A DNA stretch of 18,694 nucleotides. Origin: CAZHGD01 sp964531735 (lineage in GTDB: Bacteria > Armatimonadota > UBA10988). The notes beneath the pieces were generated by a model, which had not been told where the DNA came from, did no database searches, and worked only from the letters and a program-made list of their open reading frames with translations. The position numbers were made by a program, and so were the translations under genes. The stretch is taken from contig CAZHGD010000145.1 in assembly GCA_964531735.1 (NCBI GenBank), positions 1 through 18,694 on the forward strand. The letters run 5' to 3'. Shown here piece after piece: positions 1-7,900 of this stretch (within the stretch, counting starts at the first letter, position 1; the number at the start of each line of letters is the position of its first letter).

Positions 1-70
1 GGCCAGGAGGTGGTGAGCGGCGAACCGCACGGCCCACTCGCCCGGAAGCACACCCCAACCACCTTCCTGA

Positions 71-99
71 TTGACACGATCCGCCCTTGCTGCCAACCT
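71..99 (+). promoter_or_regulatory. Possible sigma70-type promoter for the glycyl radical enzyme operon
   Basis: A perfect TTGACA lies at 71-76. The hexamer 17 bases downstream (94-99, CAACCT) is a poor -10 box. Transcription from here would begin only a few bases before the ATG at 109, giving an almost leaderless message, which would fit the absence of a Shine-Dalgarno before that ATG. The rest of bases 1-108 shows no convincing gene. An AGGAGG at 5-10 sits too close to the GTG codons at 10 and 13 to serve them. Confidence 0.2.
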
Positions 100-108
100 T
101 CCACCATC

Positions 109-2220
109 ATGGTCACCGAAGACACGTGCGGACTCGACACCGCTGACCTGATGCTGGCCCTCGACGAGGTGGGCGAGTGGTTCGGCGCCGGCTACCTGTC
201 GCGGCCTGACGCCGGGCCGATCACGCGGATGGGCGCGGCGCTGCGGCACTTCTTCGAGCACGTGCCGCTACCGGAGTACACCGGTCGCCGGCTGTACCCG
301 CACGGCGGCAGCCTCTACGGCGCGGGCCAGGCGTTCTGGCACCACTATGTGCAGGCCAGCTACGACCGCGGTCTGTGGGAGCGCAAGCGCGTGGCCGCCG
401 AGACCGATGCGCAGCGGGCGGCGCTCGATCAGCTCGACGCCGTCTGCGGGGCCATCGCGTATGCCGGCGGCTACACGCACAGCATCGTTCACTACGGCCG
501 CGTGCTGCGCGAGGGCCTGGCGCACTACGGCCGGCGCATCGAGCGCCACCTGGCCATCGCGACCGAGCAGCACGACGCCGCGCGCGTCGAGTTGTACGAA
601 GCGCTGCGCGAGGTGCTCGCCGGCGCCGAGTGTTTCCGCCAGCGGTGCCTGGCGCGCCTTCACGAGGCCGAGCTGACCGGCGCCGAGGCGGAGGCCAATC
701 GGACGCGACTCGTCGCGGCGCTGTCGCGCGTGCCGTGGGAGCCGGCGCGTAGCTTCGACGAAGCGATGGTGGCGGTCAACTGGCTGTTCTACTTCGACGG
801 CAGCGACGACCTCGGCCGCTTCGACCAGGACGTGCGCCCGTACTACGAGGCCTCGCAGCCCACCGATGACGAGGCGCTGGCCCAGATTGGCGAGCTGTGG
901 GAGAACGTCGACCACTGCTTCGCCTGGAACGCGGCGCTGGGCGGCACCACGCGTGACGGGCGGCCGGCGTACAGCCACCTGACCGAGCTGTGCCTGCGTG
1001 CGGGCCAGGGCCGCCGCCGGCCGAACATGGCGCTGCGGATCCGCGCCGACATGCCCGACGAGGTGTGGGACGCCGCGCTGGACTGCATCAGCGGCGGCTC
1101 GGGCATCCCGGCGCTGTACTGCGAGGAGAACTACCTCGCCGCCTTGCGTGAGGCGCACCTCAACGTCTCGCGCGAGGATCTGCACGACTTCGCCTTCGGC
1201 GGCTGCACCGAGACGATGATCCACGGCCGGTCCAACGTCGGCTCGCTGGACGATGTCATCAATCTGCCGAAGGTGCTCGAAGCGGCTCTGCACGCGGAGC
1301 TGCCCGGCTGCGCCGACTACGACGCGTTCGAGCAGCAAGTGCGCAGGTACCTGGCCGCCGAGGTCCGCCGGATTGCCGACTCCGTCGGCGCGAACCAGCA
1401 GCGGCGCGCCGAGCACCTGCCGCAGCTTATCCGCACGCTGCTGATCGACGACTGCATCGACAACGGCCGCGAGTACGCCGCTGGCGGCGCGCGCTACAAC
1501 TGGTCGGTGATCAACGTCGAGGGCCTGGGCAACCTGATCGACTCGCTGACGGCCGTCCGCCACCTGGTCTACGAAGAGCGCGAGGTCAGCGCCGACGAGT
1601 TGCTGCACGCGTTGCAGCACGACTGGGCCGAGCAGGAGCTGCTCCGCCGCCGGTGTGAGCGGTTGCCGCGCTACGGCAACGGGCACCCGGAGGTGGACGC
1701 GCTGGCGCAGCGCCTGTCGGCGTTCATCTTCCGCGAGTTCCTCAGCTATGCGCCCTGGCGCGGTGGCAAGTTCCTGCCGTCGTGCCTGATGTTCGTGACC
1801 TACGCCAACGAGGGCCGGCCGGTGGGCGCGACGCCCGATGGGCGCAGCGCGGGCAGCCCGATTGCCGATTCGGCCGGCGCGGTGCAAGGCCGCGACCGCA
1901 GCGGGCCCACGGCGGCGCTGCAATCGGCGGCCGCGCTGGACACGGTCCATGCGCCGGGCACGCTGGTGGTCAACATCCGCCTGTCGCGGAAACTGTTCGA
2001 CCAGCGCGACAAGGTCAAGGCGCTGGTGCGCGGTTACTTCGCCATGGGCGGTATGCAGGTGCAGATCAACGTGGTCGACCAGGCGATCCTGCGCGACGCG
2101 CTGGAGCATCCCGAGCGCCACGGCGATCTGATCATCCGCATGGGTGGGTACAGCGAATACTGGACGCATCTCTCGCGCGAACTGCGCGAGAGCGTGCTGG
2201 AGCGGGTTGAGCACACATGA
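109..2220 (+). CDS. Glycyl radical enzyme (pyruvate formate-lyase superfamily), substrate unknown
   Basis: Cytoplasmic radical enzyme of the PFL/choline-lyase/diol-dehydratase superfamily. From the ATG at 109 it has 703 residues, somewhat short for the family (about 750-850). The glycyl radical loop is visible near the C-terminus as RMGGYS (residues 677-682, radical Gly680), preceded by the usual YFxxGGMQVQINVV segment. The thiyl-radical cysteine sits in GGCTET (Cys366, Glu368). The Cys-x-Glu arrangement is that of dehydratases, decarboxylases and C-N/C-S lyases, not the Cys-Cys of true pyruvate formate-lyase, so formate production from pyruvate is unlikely. The frame is open upstream to GTG at 10, but the residues encoded there look non-conserved. 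ATG at 151 is another possible start. The activase overlaps by ATGA and an acid-type MFS transporter follows, suggesting uptake and radical cleavage of a small organic acid (inference). Glycyl radical enzymes are inactivated by oxygen, so expression is probably anaerobic. Confidence 0.9.
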   Translation: MVTEDTCGLDTADLMLALDEVGEWFGAGYLSRPDAGPITRMGAALRHFFEHVPLPEYTGRRLYPHGGSLYGAGQAFWHHYVQASYDRGLWERKRVAAETDAQRAALDQLDAVCGAIAYAGGYTHSIVHYGRVLREGLAHYGRRIERHLAIATEQHDAARVELYEALREVLAGAECFRQRCLARLHEAELTGAEAEANRTRLVAALSRVPWEPARSFDEAMVAVNWLFYFDGSDDLGRFDQDVRPYYEASQPTDDEALAQIGELWENVDHCFAWNAALGGTTRDGRPAYSHLTELCLRAGQGRRRPNMALRIRADMPDEVWDAALDCISGGSGIPALYCEENYLAALREAHLNVSREDLHDFAFGGCTETMIHGRSNVGSLDDVINLPKVLEAALHAELPGCADYDAFEQQVRRYLAAEVRRIADSVGANQQRRAEHLPQLIRTLLIDDCIDNGREYAAGGARYNWSVINVEGLGNLIDSLTAVRHLVYEEREVSADELLHALQHDWAEQELLRRRCERLPRYGNGHPEVDALAQRLSAFIFREFLSYAPWRGGKFLPSCLMFVTYANEGRPVGATPDGRSAGSPIADSAGAVQGRDRSGPTAALQSAAALDTVHAPGTLVVNIRLSRKLFDQRDKVKALVRGYFAMGGMQVQINVVDQAILRDALEHPERHGDLIIRMGGYSEYWTHLSRELRESVLERVEHT

Positions 2221-3122
2221 CCGGTCGTATCTTCGATATCCAACGTTTCTCCATCCACGACGGGCCGGGCATCCGCACCACGGTGTTCTTCCAAGGCTGC
2301 CCGCTGCGTTGTCGCTGGTGTCACAACCCGGAGTCGGTGGCCGGCCACGCGGTGGTCTTCTTCAACCCGGACAAGTGCCTGTACTGTCGTGCTTGTGCCG
2401 AAGCGTGCCAGCACGGCGGCCACGAGTTTGTCGACAGCCGTCACGAGCTGCACCGCGAGCGCTGTGTCTACTGCGGCGCCTGTGCCGCGGCCTGCCTGCC
2501 CGGCGCGTTGGAACAGGCCGGGCGCGAGGCGACCGTCGACGATGTGATTGGCGTCGTGGTGCGCGACCGCGTCTTCTACGAGACGTCCGGCGGCGGCGTC
2601 ACGCTGTCGGGTGGCGAGCCGCTGTTGCAGCCCGAGTTTGCCGCGGCGCTGCTGGAGCGTAGCCGCGCCGAAGGGCTGCACACGGTGGTCGACACGTCGG
2701 GCGAGGGCGATCCGGAGGCCATCGCGCGGCTGCTGCCGCTGACCGATCTGTGGCTGTTCGACCTGAAGCACCTGGACACCGACCAGCACGCGGCGTTTGT
2801 CGGCGTGGGCAACGAGCTGATTCTGGACAACCTGCGCCGCCTCGACGCGGCCGGCGCGGCGGTGTGGATCCGCGTGCCGCTGGTGGCCGGCGTCAACGAC
2901 ACCGAGCGCAACGTGGCCGCGCTGGCGGCGCTGCTCGGCGAGCTGAGCTGCGTGCGCGAGGTGTGTCTGCTGCCCTACCACCAGTTCCAGGCCGACAAGT
3001 ACCGCCGGCTGGGTCGCGACTACCCCGGCGGCGACCTGACCACGCCGAGCGATGAGCGGGTGGAGGCGGTGCGGAGCCAACTGGCCGCGGCGACGACGGC
3101 GACGGTGCGGGTGGGCGGCTGA
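2217..3122 (+). CDS. Glycyl-radical enzyme activating protein (radical SAM)
   Basis: Radical S-adenosylmethionine enzyme that would abstract hydrogen from Gly680 of the upstream enzyme. 301 residues. The radical-SAM cluster motif CPLRCRWC (Cys28, Cys32, Cys35) is followed by HNPES. An inserted double ferredoxin domain carries two further [4Fe-4S] sites, Cys54/57/60/64 and Cys83/86/89/93. SGGEP (131-135) is the SAM-binding GGE motif and DLK (182-184) is typical of the family. The ferredoxin insert is characteristic of activases of dehydratase/decarboxylase-type glycyl radical enzymes and is absent from classical PflA, which agrees with the Cys-x-Glu active site of the partner. The start ATG overlaps the partner's stop (ATGA), so the two are almost certainly translationally coupled. 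The relic transporter begins 30 bases downstream. Confidence 0.95.
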   Translation: MTGRIFDIQRFSIHDGPGIRTTVFFQGCPLRCRWCHNPESVAGHAVVFFNPDKCLYCRACAEACQHGGHEFVDSRHELHRERCVYCGACAAACLPGALEQAGREATVDDVIGVVVRDRVFYETSGGGVTLSGGEPLLQPEFAAALLERSRAEGLHTVVDTSGEGDPEAIARLLPLTDLWLFDLKHLDTDQHAAFVGVGNELILDNLRRLDAAGAAVWIRVPLVAGVNDTERNVAALAALLGELSCVREVCLLPYHQFQADKYRRLGRDYPGGDLTTPSDERVEAVRSQLAAATTATVRVGG

Positions 3123-3241
3123 GCCAGGCTGCGCGACAGGAGCCCGCACCGCATGACCGCCGTGGACGCCGACTTCGAAGCCCGGACTTACGCCAAGGTC
3201 TCGCGGCGCCTGCTGCCGTTTCTGTTCCTCTGCTACATCCT

Positions 3242-3353
3242 GGGACAACAACCAGGGGACATGATACGAGTTTTGGTCGGGGACAACAATCAGGGGACAT
3301 GATACGAGTTGTGGTCGCGCTAACAATCAGGGGACATGATACGAGTGTTGGTC
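3242..3353 (+). repeat. Three tandem 37-38 bp direct repeats (REP-like)
   Basis: Three head-to-tail units start near 3242, 3280 and 3318 with 38- and 37-base spacing. Each contains the core CAGGGGACATGATACGAGT followed by a variable base or two and TGGTC. Units 1 and 2 open with GGGACAACAA, while unit 3 has CGCTAACAA. The units interrupt the relic transporter exactly where its homology with the intact copy ends. Short GGGGACA-type words like these are often seen in intergenic repeats tied to REP-associated (RAYT) transposases. No transposase is visible here, so the element would be non-autonomous. The family assignment is inference; the repeat itself is plain in the sequence. Confidence 0.85.
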
Positions 3354-3383
3354 GCGCTTGCGTCTGTGGCGCCGGCGCCCGTT

Positions 3384-3424
3384 GGCTCCATCGGCCCCGG
3401 CCAACAACTGGCCGCCCTGGAGCC
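3384..3424. repeat. Two-part hairpin within the repeat insertion
   Basis: Outer arms GGCTCCA (3384-3390) and TGGAGCC (3418-3424) pair over seven bases. Inside, GGCCA (3399-3403) and TGGCC (3409-3413) pair over five bases around a five-base loop. This stem-internal-loop-stem shape is typical of REP/BIME palindromes. It lies between the tandem repeats and the second motif at 3449-3480, inside the block that replaced the transporter core. Confidence 0.5.
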
Positions 3425-3448
3425 GGTACCATGGCCGCGTGTTGCCTG

Positions 3449-3480
3449 GAAAATCGCACCTGACCCCATTCCCATTTCGC
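3449..3480. repeat. Second repeat-like motif (GGGGTCAGGTGCGATTTT on the - strand)
   Basis: The + strand reads AAAATCGCACCTGACCCC followed by ATTCCCATTT, an AT-richer patch in an otherwise GC-rich region. The reverse complement, with AATGGGGTCAGGTGCGATTTT-like wording, recalls words I know from dispersed bacterial repeats near IS200/REP-type transposases. It lies a little upstream of the point (about 3495) where homology to the transporter C-terminus resumes. Only one copy is present in this window, so its repeat status rests on memory of similar sequences elsewhere. Confidence 0.45.
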
Positions 3481-3619
3481 CTGTGCCTGCTGCGTTCCAC
3501 ACCGGGCCCCTGCAACTCGTGGCCGCCGTGCTGTGCGCCGGCGGGCTGGTGCTGGCGCTCAGCACGCCGCGCAGCGGGCGCTGAGCGCCGCCGGGAGGCA
3601 TGGCCCGACGTAGGGCGAA

Positions 3620-3659
3620 CTTCGCCGGCCGGCGCTGCCCGGTGGGGCGCCGCGAAGGA
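3620..3659 (+). promoter_or_regulatory. Hairpin overlapping the ribosome binding site of the MFS gene
   Basis: The MFS start at 3667 has a good Shine-Dalgarno, GAAGGA at 3654-3659, seven bases upstream. CTTCGC (3620-3625) can pair with GCGAAG (3652-3657), and GGCGC (3631-3635) with GCGCC (3647-3651), with an 11-base loop and a five-base bulge. This would bury four of the six Shine-Dalgarno bases. A competing small hairpin, GGCGA (3614-3618) with TCGCC (3622-3626), would free the site. The pairing is visible; a regulatory role is inference. Confidence 0.35.
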
Positions 3660-3666
3660 TTACCGC

Positions 3667-4947
3667 ATGGCCGCCAGAGACGCCGACCTCGAAGCCCGGA
3701 CCTACGCCAAGGTCTCGCGGCGCCTGCTGCCGTTCCTCTTCCTCTGCTACATCCTGGCCTACCTGGACCGCGTCAACCTCGGGTTCGCCAAGCTCCAGAT
3801 GCTGGCCGATCTGAAGCTCAGCGAGGCCGTGTTCGGCATGGGTGCCGGGCTGTTCTTCATCGGCTACTTCTTCTTCGAGGTGCCCAGCAACCTGCTGCTC
3901 CAGCGGTTCGGCGCGCGGCGGTGGATCGCGCGGATCATGGTCACTTGGGGCGTGCTGTCGGCCGCAATGATGTTCACGCGGTCGGTGACCAGCTTCTACA
4001 GCCTGCGCTTCCTGCTCGGTCTGGCCGAGGCCGGCTTCTTCCCCGGCATCGTCTACTACCTGAGCACCTGGTATCCGGCCCGGATGCGCGCGCGGCGCAC
4101 CGCCTCGTTCATGGCCGCCATCGCCGTGGCCGGGGTGATCGGCAACCCGGTCTCCGGCGCGCTGATGGACCACCTCTCCGGCGCCATGGGCTTGGCCGGC
4201 TGGCAGTGGCTGTTCGTCATTGAGGGCCTGCCGTCGGTCATGGTGGGGTTCTGGGTGCTGTCCTACCTCGACAGCACCATTGCCGAAGCGCGCTGGCTGA
4301 CCGACGAGGAAAAGGCACTGCTGACGGCGAACATCAGCCAGGAGGATGCCGGCAAGGCGCACGCCAGCGTCGCCGACGCGTTCCGCAGCGGACGCGTGTG
4401 GGTGCTCTGCCTGGTCTACTTCTGCCTGATGGTCGGCCTCTACGCGGTGGCCTTCTGGCTGCCGACCATCGTCACCGCCATGGTGGGCCAGGGCTACCTG
4501 CGGGTCGGCCTGCTCAGCGCGGTGCCGTACAGCGTGGCGGTCGCCAGCATGTTCGCCGTCGGCCGGCACTCCGACCGCACCGGTGAGCGTCGCTGGCACG
4601 CGGTCGGTTCGTTCTTCGCCGCCGGCTGCGGCCTGCTGCTGTGCGCTCTGCTGCCCGCCGAGCAGCGCCTGCTGGCCATGGGCGGCCTGTCGCTGGCCGC
4701 CGCCGGCATCCTGACCGCCATGCCGCTGTTCTGGACCTTGCCCACGGGCTTTCTGACCAGCGCCGCGGCGGCCGCCGGCATCGGCCTGATCAACTCGTTC
4801 GGCAACCTGGGCGGGTTCGTCGGCCCCAACATCCCGGTCTGGGCCAAGCAACTGCACACCGAACCGCTCTACTTGGTCTCGGCCGCGCTGTTCGCCGGCG
4901 GGCTGATTCTGGCGGTCAGCGTGCCGCAGGCTGAACGGACGCCGTAG
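3667..4947 (+). CDS. MFS transporter, anion:cation symporter (ACS)-like
   Basis: Inner-membrane major facilitator protein of 426 residues, with about 12 hydrophobic helices in two halves split by a central cytoplasmic loop (about 200-240). The signature near the first helix, YLDRVNLGFAKLQM (residues 32-45), is typical of the ACS family, whose known members (tartrate, phthalate, hexuronate, galactonate and 4-hydroxyphenylacetate permeases) carry organic anions. A loop motif GRHSDRTGERRW (299-310) matches the conserved 8-9 loop of MFS proteins. ATG 3667 is chosen because of GAAGGA seven bases upstream and because the relic copy starts at the same residue. The open frame extends upstream to 3358 only through non-homologous repeat sequence. 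It follows the glycyl radical pair and the relic paralogue, so it probably imports that enzyme's substrate or a related acid. The gene ends eight bases from the convergent neighbour. Confidence 0.9.
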   Translation: MAARDADLEARTYAKVSRRLLPFLFLCYILAYLDRVNLGFAKLQMLADLKLSEAVFGMGAGLFFIGYFFFEVPSNLLLQRFGARRWIARIMVTWGVLSAAMMFTRSVTSFYSLRFLLGLAEAGFFPGIVYYLSTWYPARMRARRTASFMAAIAVAGVIGNPVSGALMDHLSGAMGLAGWQWLFVIEGLPSVMVGFWVLSYLDSTIAEARWLTDEEKALLTANISQEDAGKAHASVADAFRSGRVWVLCLVYFCLMVGLYAVAFWLPTIVTAMVGQGYLRVGLLSAVPYSVAVASMFAVGRHSDRTGERRWHAVGSFFAAGCGLLLCALLPAEQRLLAMGGLSLAAAGILTAMPLFWTLPTGFLTSAAAAAGIGLINSFGNLGGFVGPNIPVWAKQLHTEPLYLVSAALFAGGLILAVSVPQAERTP

Positions 4948-4962
4948 GCGCCGGGCTACGGC
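4941..4962. terminator. Hairpin joining both stop codons of convergent genes
   Basis: GCCGTAG (4941-4947) and CTACGGC (4956-4962) form a perfect seven-base stem around an eight-base loop. The loop is the entire intergenic spacer. Each arm contains the stop codon of one gene, because both proteins end in a codon followed by CCG TAG or its equivalent. No U-tract follows on either side, so it is at best a weak or factor-assisted bidirectional terminator. Confidence 0.4.
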
Positions 4963-7900
4963 TGCAGCACGAAGACCGCCGCGCCGCCGGCGGCCAGTTC
5001 GACGCGCACCGTCTCGCCCGCGGACACCGCCCGGCCGGTGTAGAACTCACGCCCGCCGCCGGCCGCCGCCGGCAGCGGCACCGTTCGGGTCACCGCGCCA
5101 CTGCTCGGGTTGAGGACGCAGACGAGCGTCGTGCGGCCGTCGGTCAGGCCCTGCACCAGCGACTCGTCCTGGCCGGGCAGGGCCGTGCGCCGTCCGGTCA
5201 GGAAGAGTGGTTCGTGCGTGGCCACCAGGCGGGTCAGGTCGGCCAGCGCCAGCCAACTGCGGCCGTCGAACGACAGCCGCTCGTAGAGCAGAATGCCGCC
5301 CGTGGCGTCGAGCACCCGGCGCAGCAGCGTCGCCAGGCTCAGCGGGGTCACCGGCTCCAGCTTGGCGGTCTCATAGGGCACCAGCAGCTCGCCGCAGAGC
5401 ACCGGGATCCCGCGTGCGGCGGCCACGGTGGCCCGCACCGCCTCCACCGGCCGCCCATAGCCGCAGCCGATGCGGTCGCACGCCTGGAGCTCGCCCACAT
5501 AGCGCCAGTCGACGCCGTACTGCTCGGGGTTCTCCGGCGTTTGGTAGCCGCTGTAGACGCTGAACAGGCAGCCCGGCTGCAGGCGATGGACCGCCTGCTT
5601 GAACCGCGCGAACACCGCCGCCACACGGCGCGCCATGAAGTCGACCCAGCGCGCGGCGTGCCGCTGGCGGATGACCGTGGCATCGAGCGGCGCATCGGCC
5701 GGCAGGCTGGCGAACTGCCGGAACGCGGCCAGGCAGCGCGGGCAGTAGCACGAGTGTGGCCCGCTGTACGGCGAGTACTCGTAGTCGTAGTCGACCACGT
5801 GCGGCCGGGCCTTGGCCATCTTCTCGCCGAGCTGCTGCTCCACCGCCGGCCAGCCGTCGCCCAGCAGCAGCGTGGTGCAGAGCAGGCTGGCGTCGGGCTT
5901 GCCGTCGTGGCGGAGGAGCCGTTCGGCCGGGTGCTGGTCCAGGTACGGCTTGAGGTCGAGGCTCCACGACTGGAAAGTCACGCCCATCGTGTTGTGCAGG
6001 CCGTACCGCGGCGCGTTTTCGCTGGCCCAGGCGTTGCCGGCCACCAGGTCGTTGACGCCGGTGTCGCGGGCGGTCTCGAGCACCGCGCGCCGACCTGGCT
6101 CGCTCGCCAGCGCATCGAAGAAGCTGCCCCACAACTGGCAGACGAAGCGCTGCGGCTGCTTGCCCGCCGGCCGCGGCAGCAGCTTCACCTTCACCGTCTG
6201 CAGCGGCTCGGAGATGGTGCCGTCGTTGGCCTCGGTCCAGTAGCTCAGCGTCTCGTCGTCCGGTCCGTCGTCGTCGCAGCGCACCCAGGCGTTGAACAAC
6301 GACTGGATCGGGTGCCGGCCCGGCACCACCGGTTTGTCGGCCACCACCTTGACCACCTGCCGCGCCTGCTGGCCAATGGTCTGCGGGCCGACCGGCGTGC
6401 AGGTGTAGGCCGGAATGCCCGGCGTCTGCGCGTAGTAGCCCGAGGCGCCGAGCACGCGCCACGCCGTGGGCACTGCCAGGTATACCGTCCAACCCCCGAA
6501 CGGCCGTCCGCGCAGGCCGTCGGCGACGACCGTCAGATGCTGGTTGGTGCCGCGCGCCACATGGAGCGCCGGCAGCGGCGTCGGCCAGAGGCGGGTCTTC
6601 TCCCACAGCAGTGTGTGCCGCAGGACCGCCGGCTGGCCCGGCTGACCCGTGAGACGGCCCTGCTGCGGCGCGAGAGGCCAGGCCGAGTCGTTGGTGGCCG
6701 CGGCCAGGGGTTCGCGCGCGCCGGCCGGCGCCAGCTTCCAGCGCTGGGCGCGGCCGGCCAGGCCCGGGGCGTCCAACCGCACGTCGGCCGTGCCGTTGGC
6801 CAGCTTCACGGCGAAGACGTTGGCGCCCTTCTGGAGTGGCGCGCGCACCGCCAGGTCGGCGGCACTCGGGCCGCTGCTCAGCGGCTCGTCGTTGAGCCGC
6901 AGTTCGTAGGGGCCGTCGCAGGTCAGGTGAACGGTGGCCAAAGCGCTCTTCACACCGCGGGTCACCGGCGGCGAGAGATAGCGCGGCGCCAGCGTCGCGG
7001 CGTCCAGCGCGCCATAGGCGAAGCGGTAGTCGGCCTCCTGGTCGATGATGAACGTGGCCTCACCCGAGGCGGTCAGCACCTGGCTGTGCCGGCGCGTCTC
7101 GCGCGGGCCGCCCAGAGCGGCCCAGACGGTCAGTGGCGACGCGGCTGGGCCGCCGCATTGCGCGGTGAGTCGATTGCGGCCTGGCTGCAGCGCGCGCGGC
7201 GCCGTCAACTGCAGGCCGCCGGGCGGCGGGCCGAACAGCAGCGTGCCCATCGCCGCTGGGTCGTGGAAGCCACGGTTGGAGGGGTTCCACGACGAGGTCT
7301 CGCCGCGCGCCTTGGCGATGCGGCCGAGGACCACCTGCCAACGGTCACCCGGACGCGGCGCGCTGACGCCGAGGTCCTTGAACGGCACGGCCAGTTCGAG
7401 TGACCACTGCCCGTCGCCGACCTGTCCGGCCGCGGTGACGCCGGCGTTCCAGGCCAGGTCGCGCGTCTCCCACAGGTCGGGCTGCCGGCAGCGCGCATCG
7501 GCCACGGTGCCGCGCGCGTTGACCACGAAGTCGAACGCCTGCCGGCCGGTGTGGCTCGGATCGAGCAGGATCACCGCGCTGTCGTCGTTGTAGACGGCGC
7601 CATCGCGCGCCGTCACCGCGGCGGCGAACTCGTGCCGGCGCTGCTGCGCCACGTCGAGGATCGGCTCGGGGCACGCGTAGAGCAGGTAGAGCCGGTCGTC
7701 GTCATAGCACAGCTTGACCTGGGTGTCGGCCGCCGCCGGCGCCAGCGCGCCCACGGTCAGGAAGCCGTCGCAGGCGATGGCGTTCGCCCAGCAGGCGTCA
7801 TCCGGGCGGCCGTCGATAGCCGGTGGCGCCGCGCAGCGGCCGACCGCCACCAGCGGCCGCGCCCCGAACAGCGCCGGTGCGGCGCCCGGGTCGTCGGGCA

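Larger units (their letters stand above)
3153..3584 (+). pseudogene. Gutted MFS transporter relic: only N- and C-terminal ends remain
   Basis: Codons from ATG 3153 encode residues nearly identical to the start of the intact MFS gene at 3667: 25 of the 27 residues at positions 4-30 match, ending ...LFLCYIL. Homology stops at about 3242, where direct repeats begin. The disrupted frame ends at TGA 3300-3302. From about 3495 to the TGA at 3582-3584, a frame encoding HTGPLQLVAAVLCAGGLVLAL matches the end of the same transporter (HTEPLYLVSAALFAGGLILAV). About 370 codons of the membrane core are missing and replaced by about 250 bp of repeat-like sequence. AGGAG at 3138-3142 would have been the ribosome site. 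The relic sits 30 bp after the activase, so it was probably the original third gene of the glycyl radical operon. It cannot encode a working transporter. Confidence 0.85.

Noticed and set aside
1..110. Short divergent - strand frame starting at 107-110
   Set aside because: Only about 36 codons are visible, with no ribosome site and no recognisable sequence. There is not enough to call a gene.
268..2214. Long - strand open frame opposite the glycyl radical enzyme
   Set aside because: Its translation is low-complexity and rich in Arg, Ala, Val and Gln with no motifs, while the + strand encodes clear catalytic motifs. High GC content produces such antisense frames.
3242..3353. CRISPR array
   Set aside because: Only three units occur and they are essentially contiguous, without unique spacers of regular length. 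No cas gene is present.
3358..3666. Upstream extension of the intact MFS frame
   Set aside because: It passes through repeat and relic sequence in another frame. The relic copy and the Shine-Dalgarno both support ATG 3667.
5214..7403. 729-codon + strand open frame opposite the secreted glycosidase-like gene
   Set aside because: Antisense shadow with no recognisable domain. The - strand frame has a signal peptide and coherent domains across its full length.
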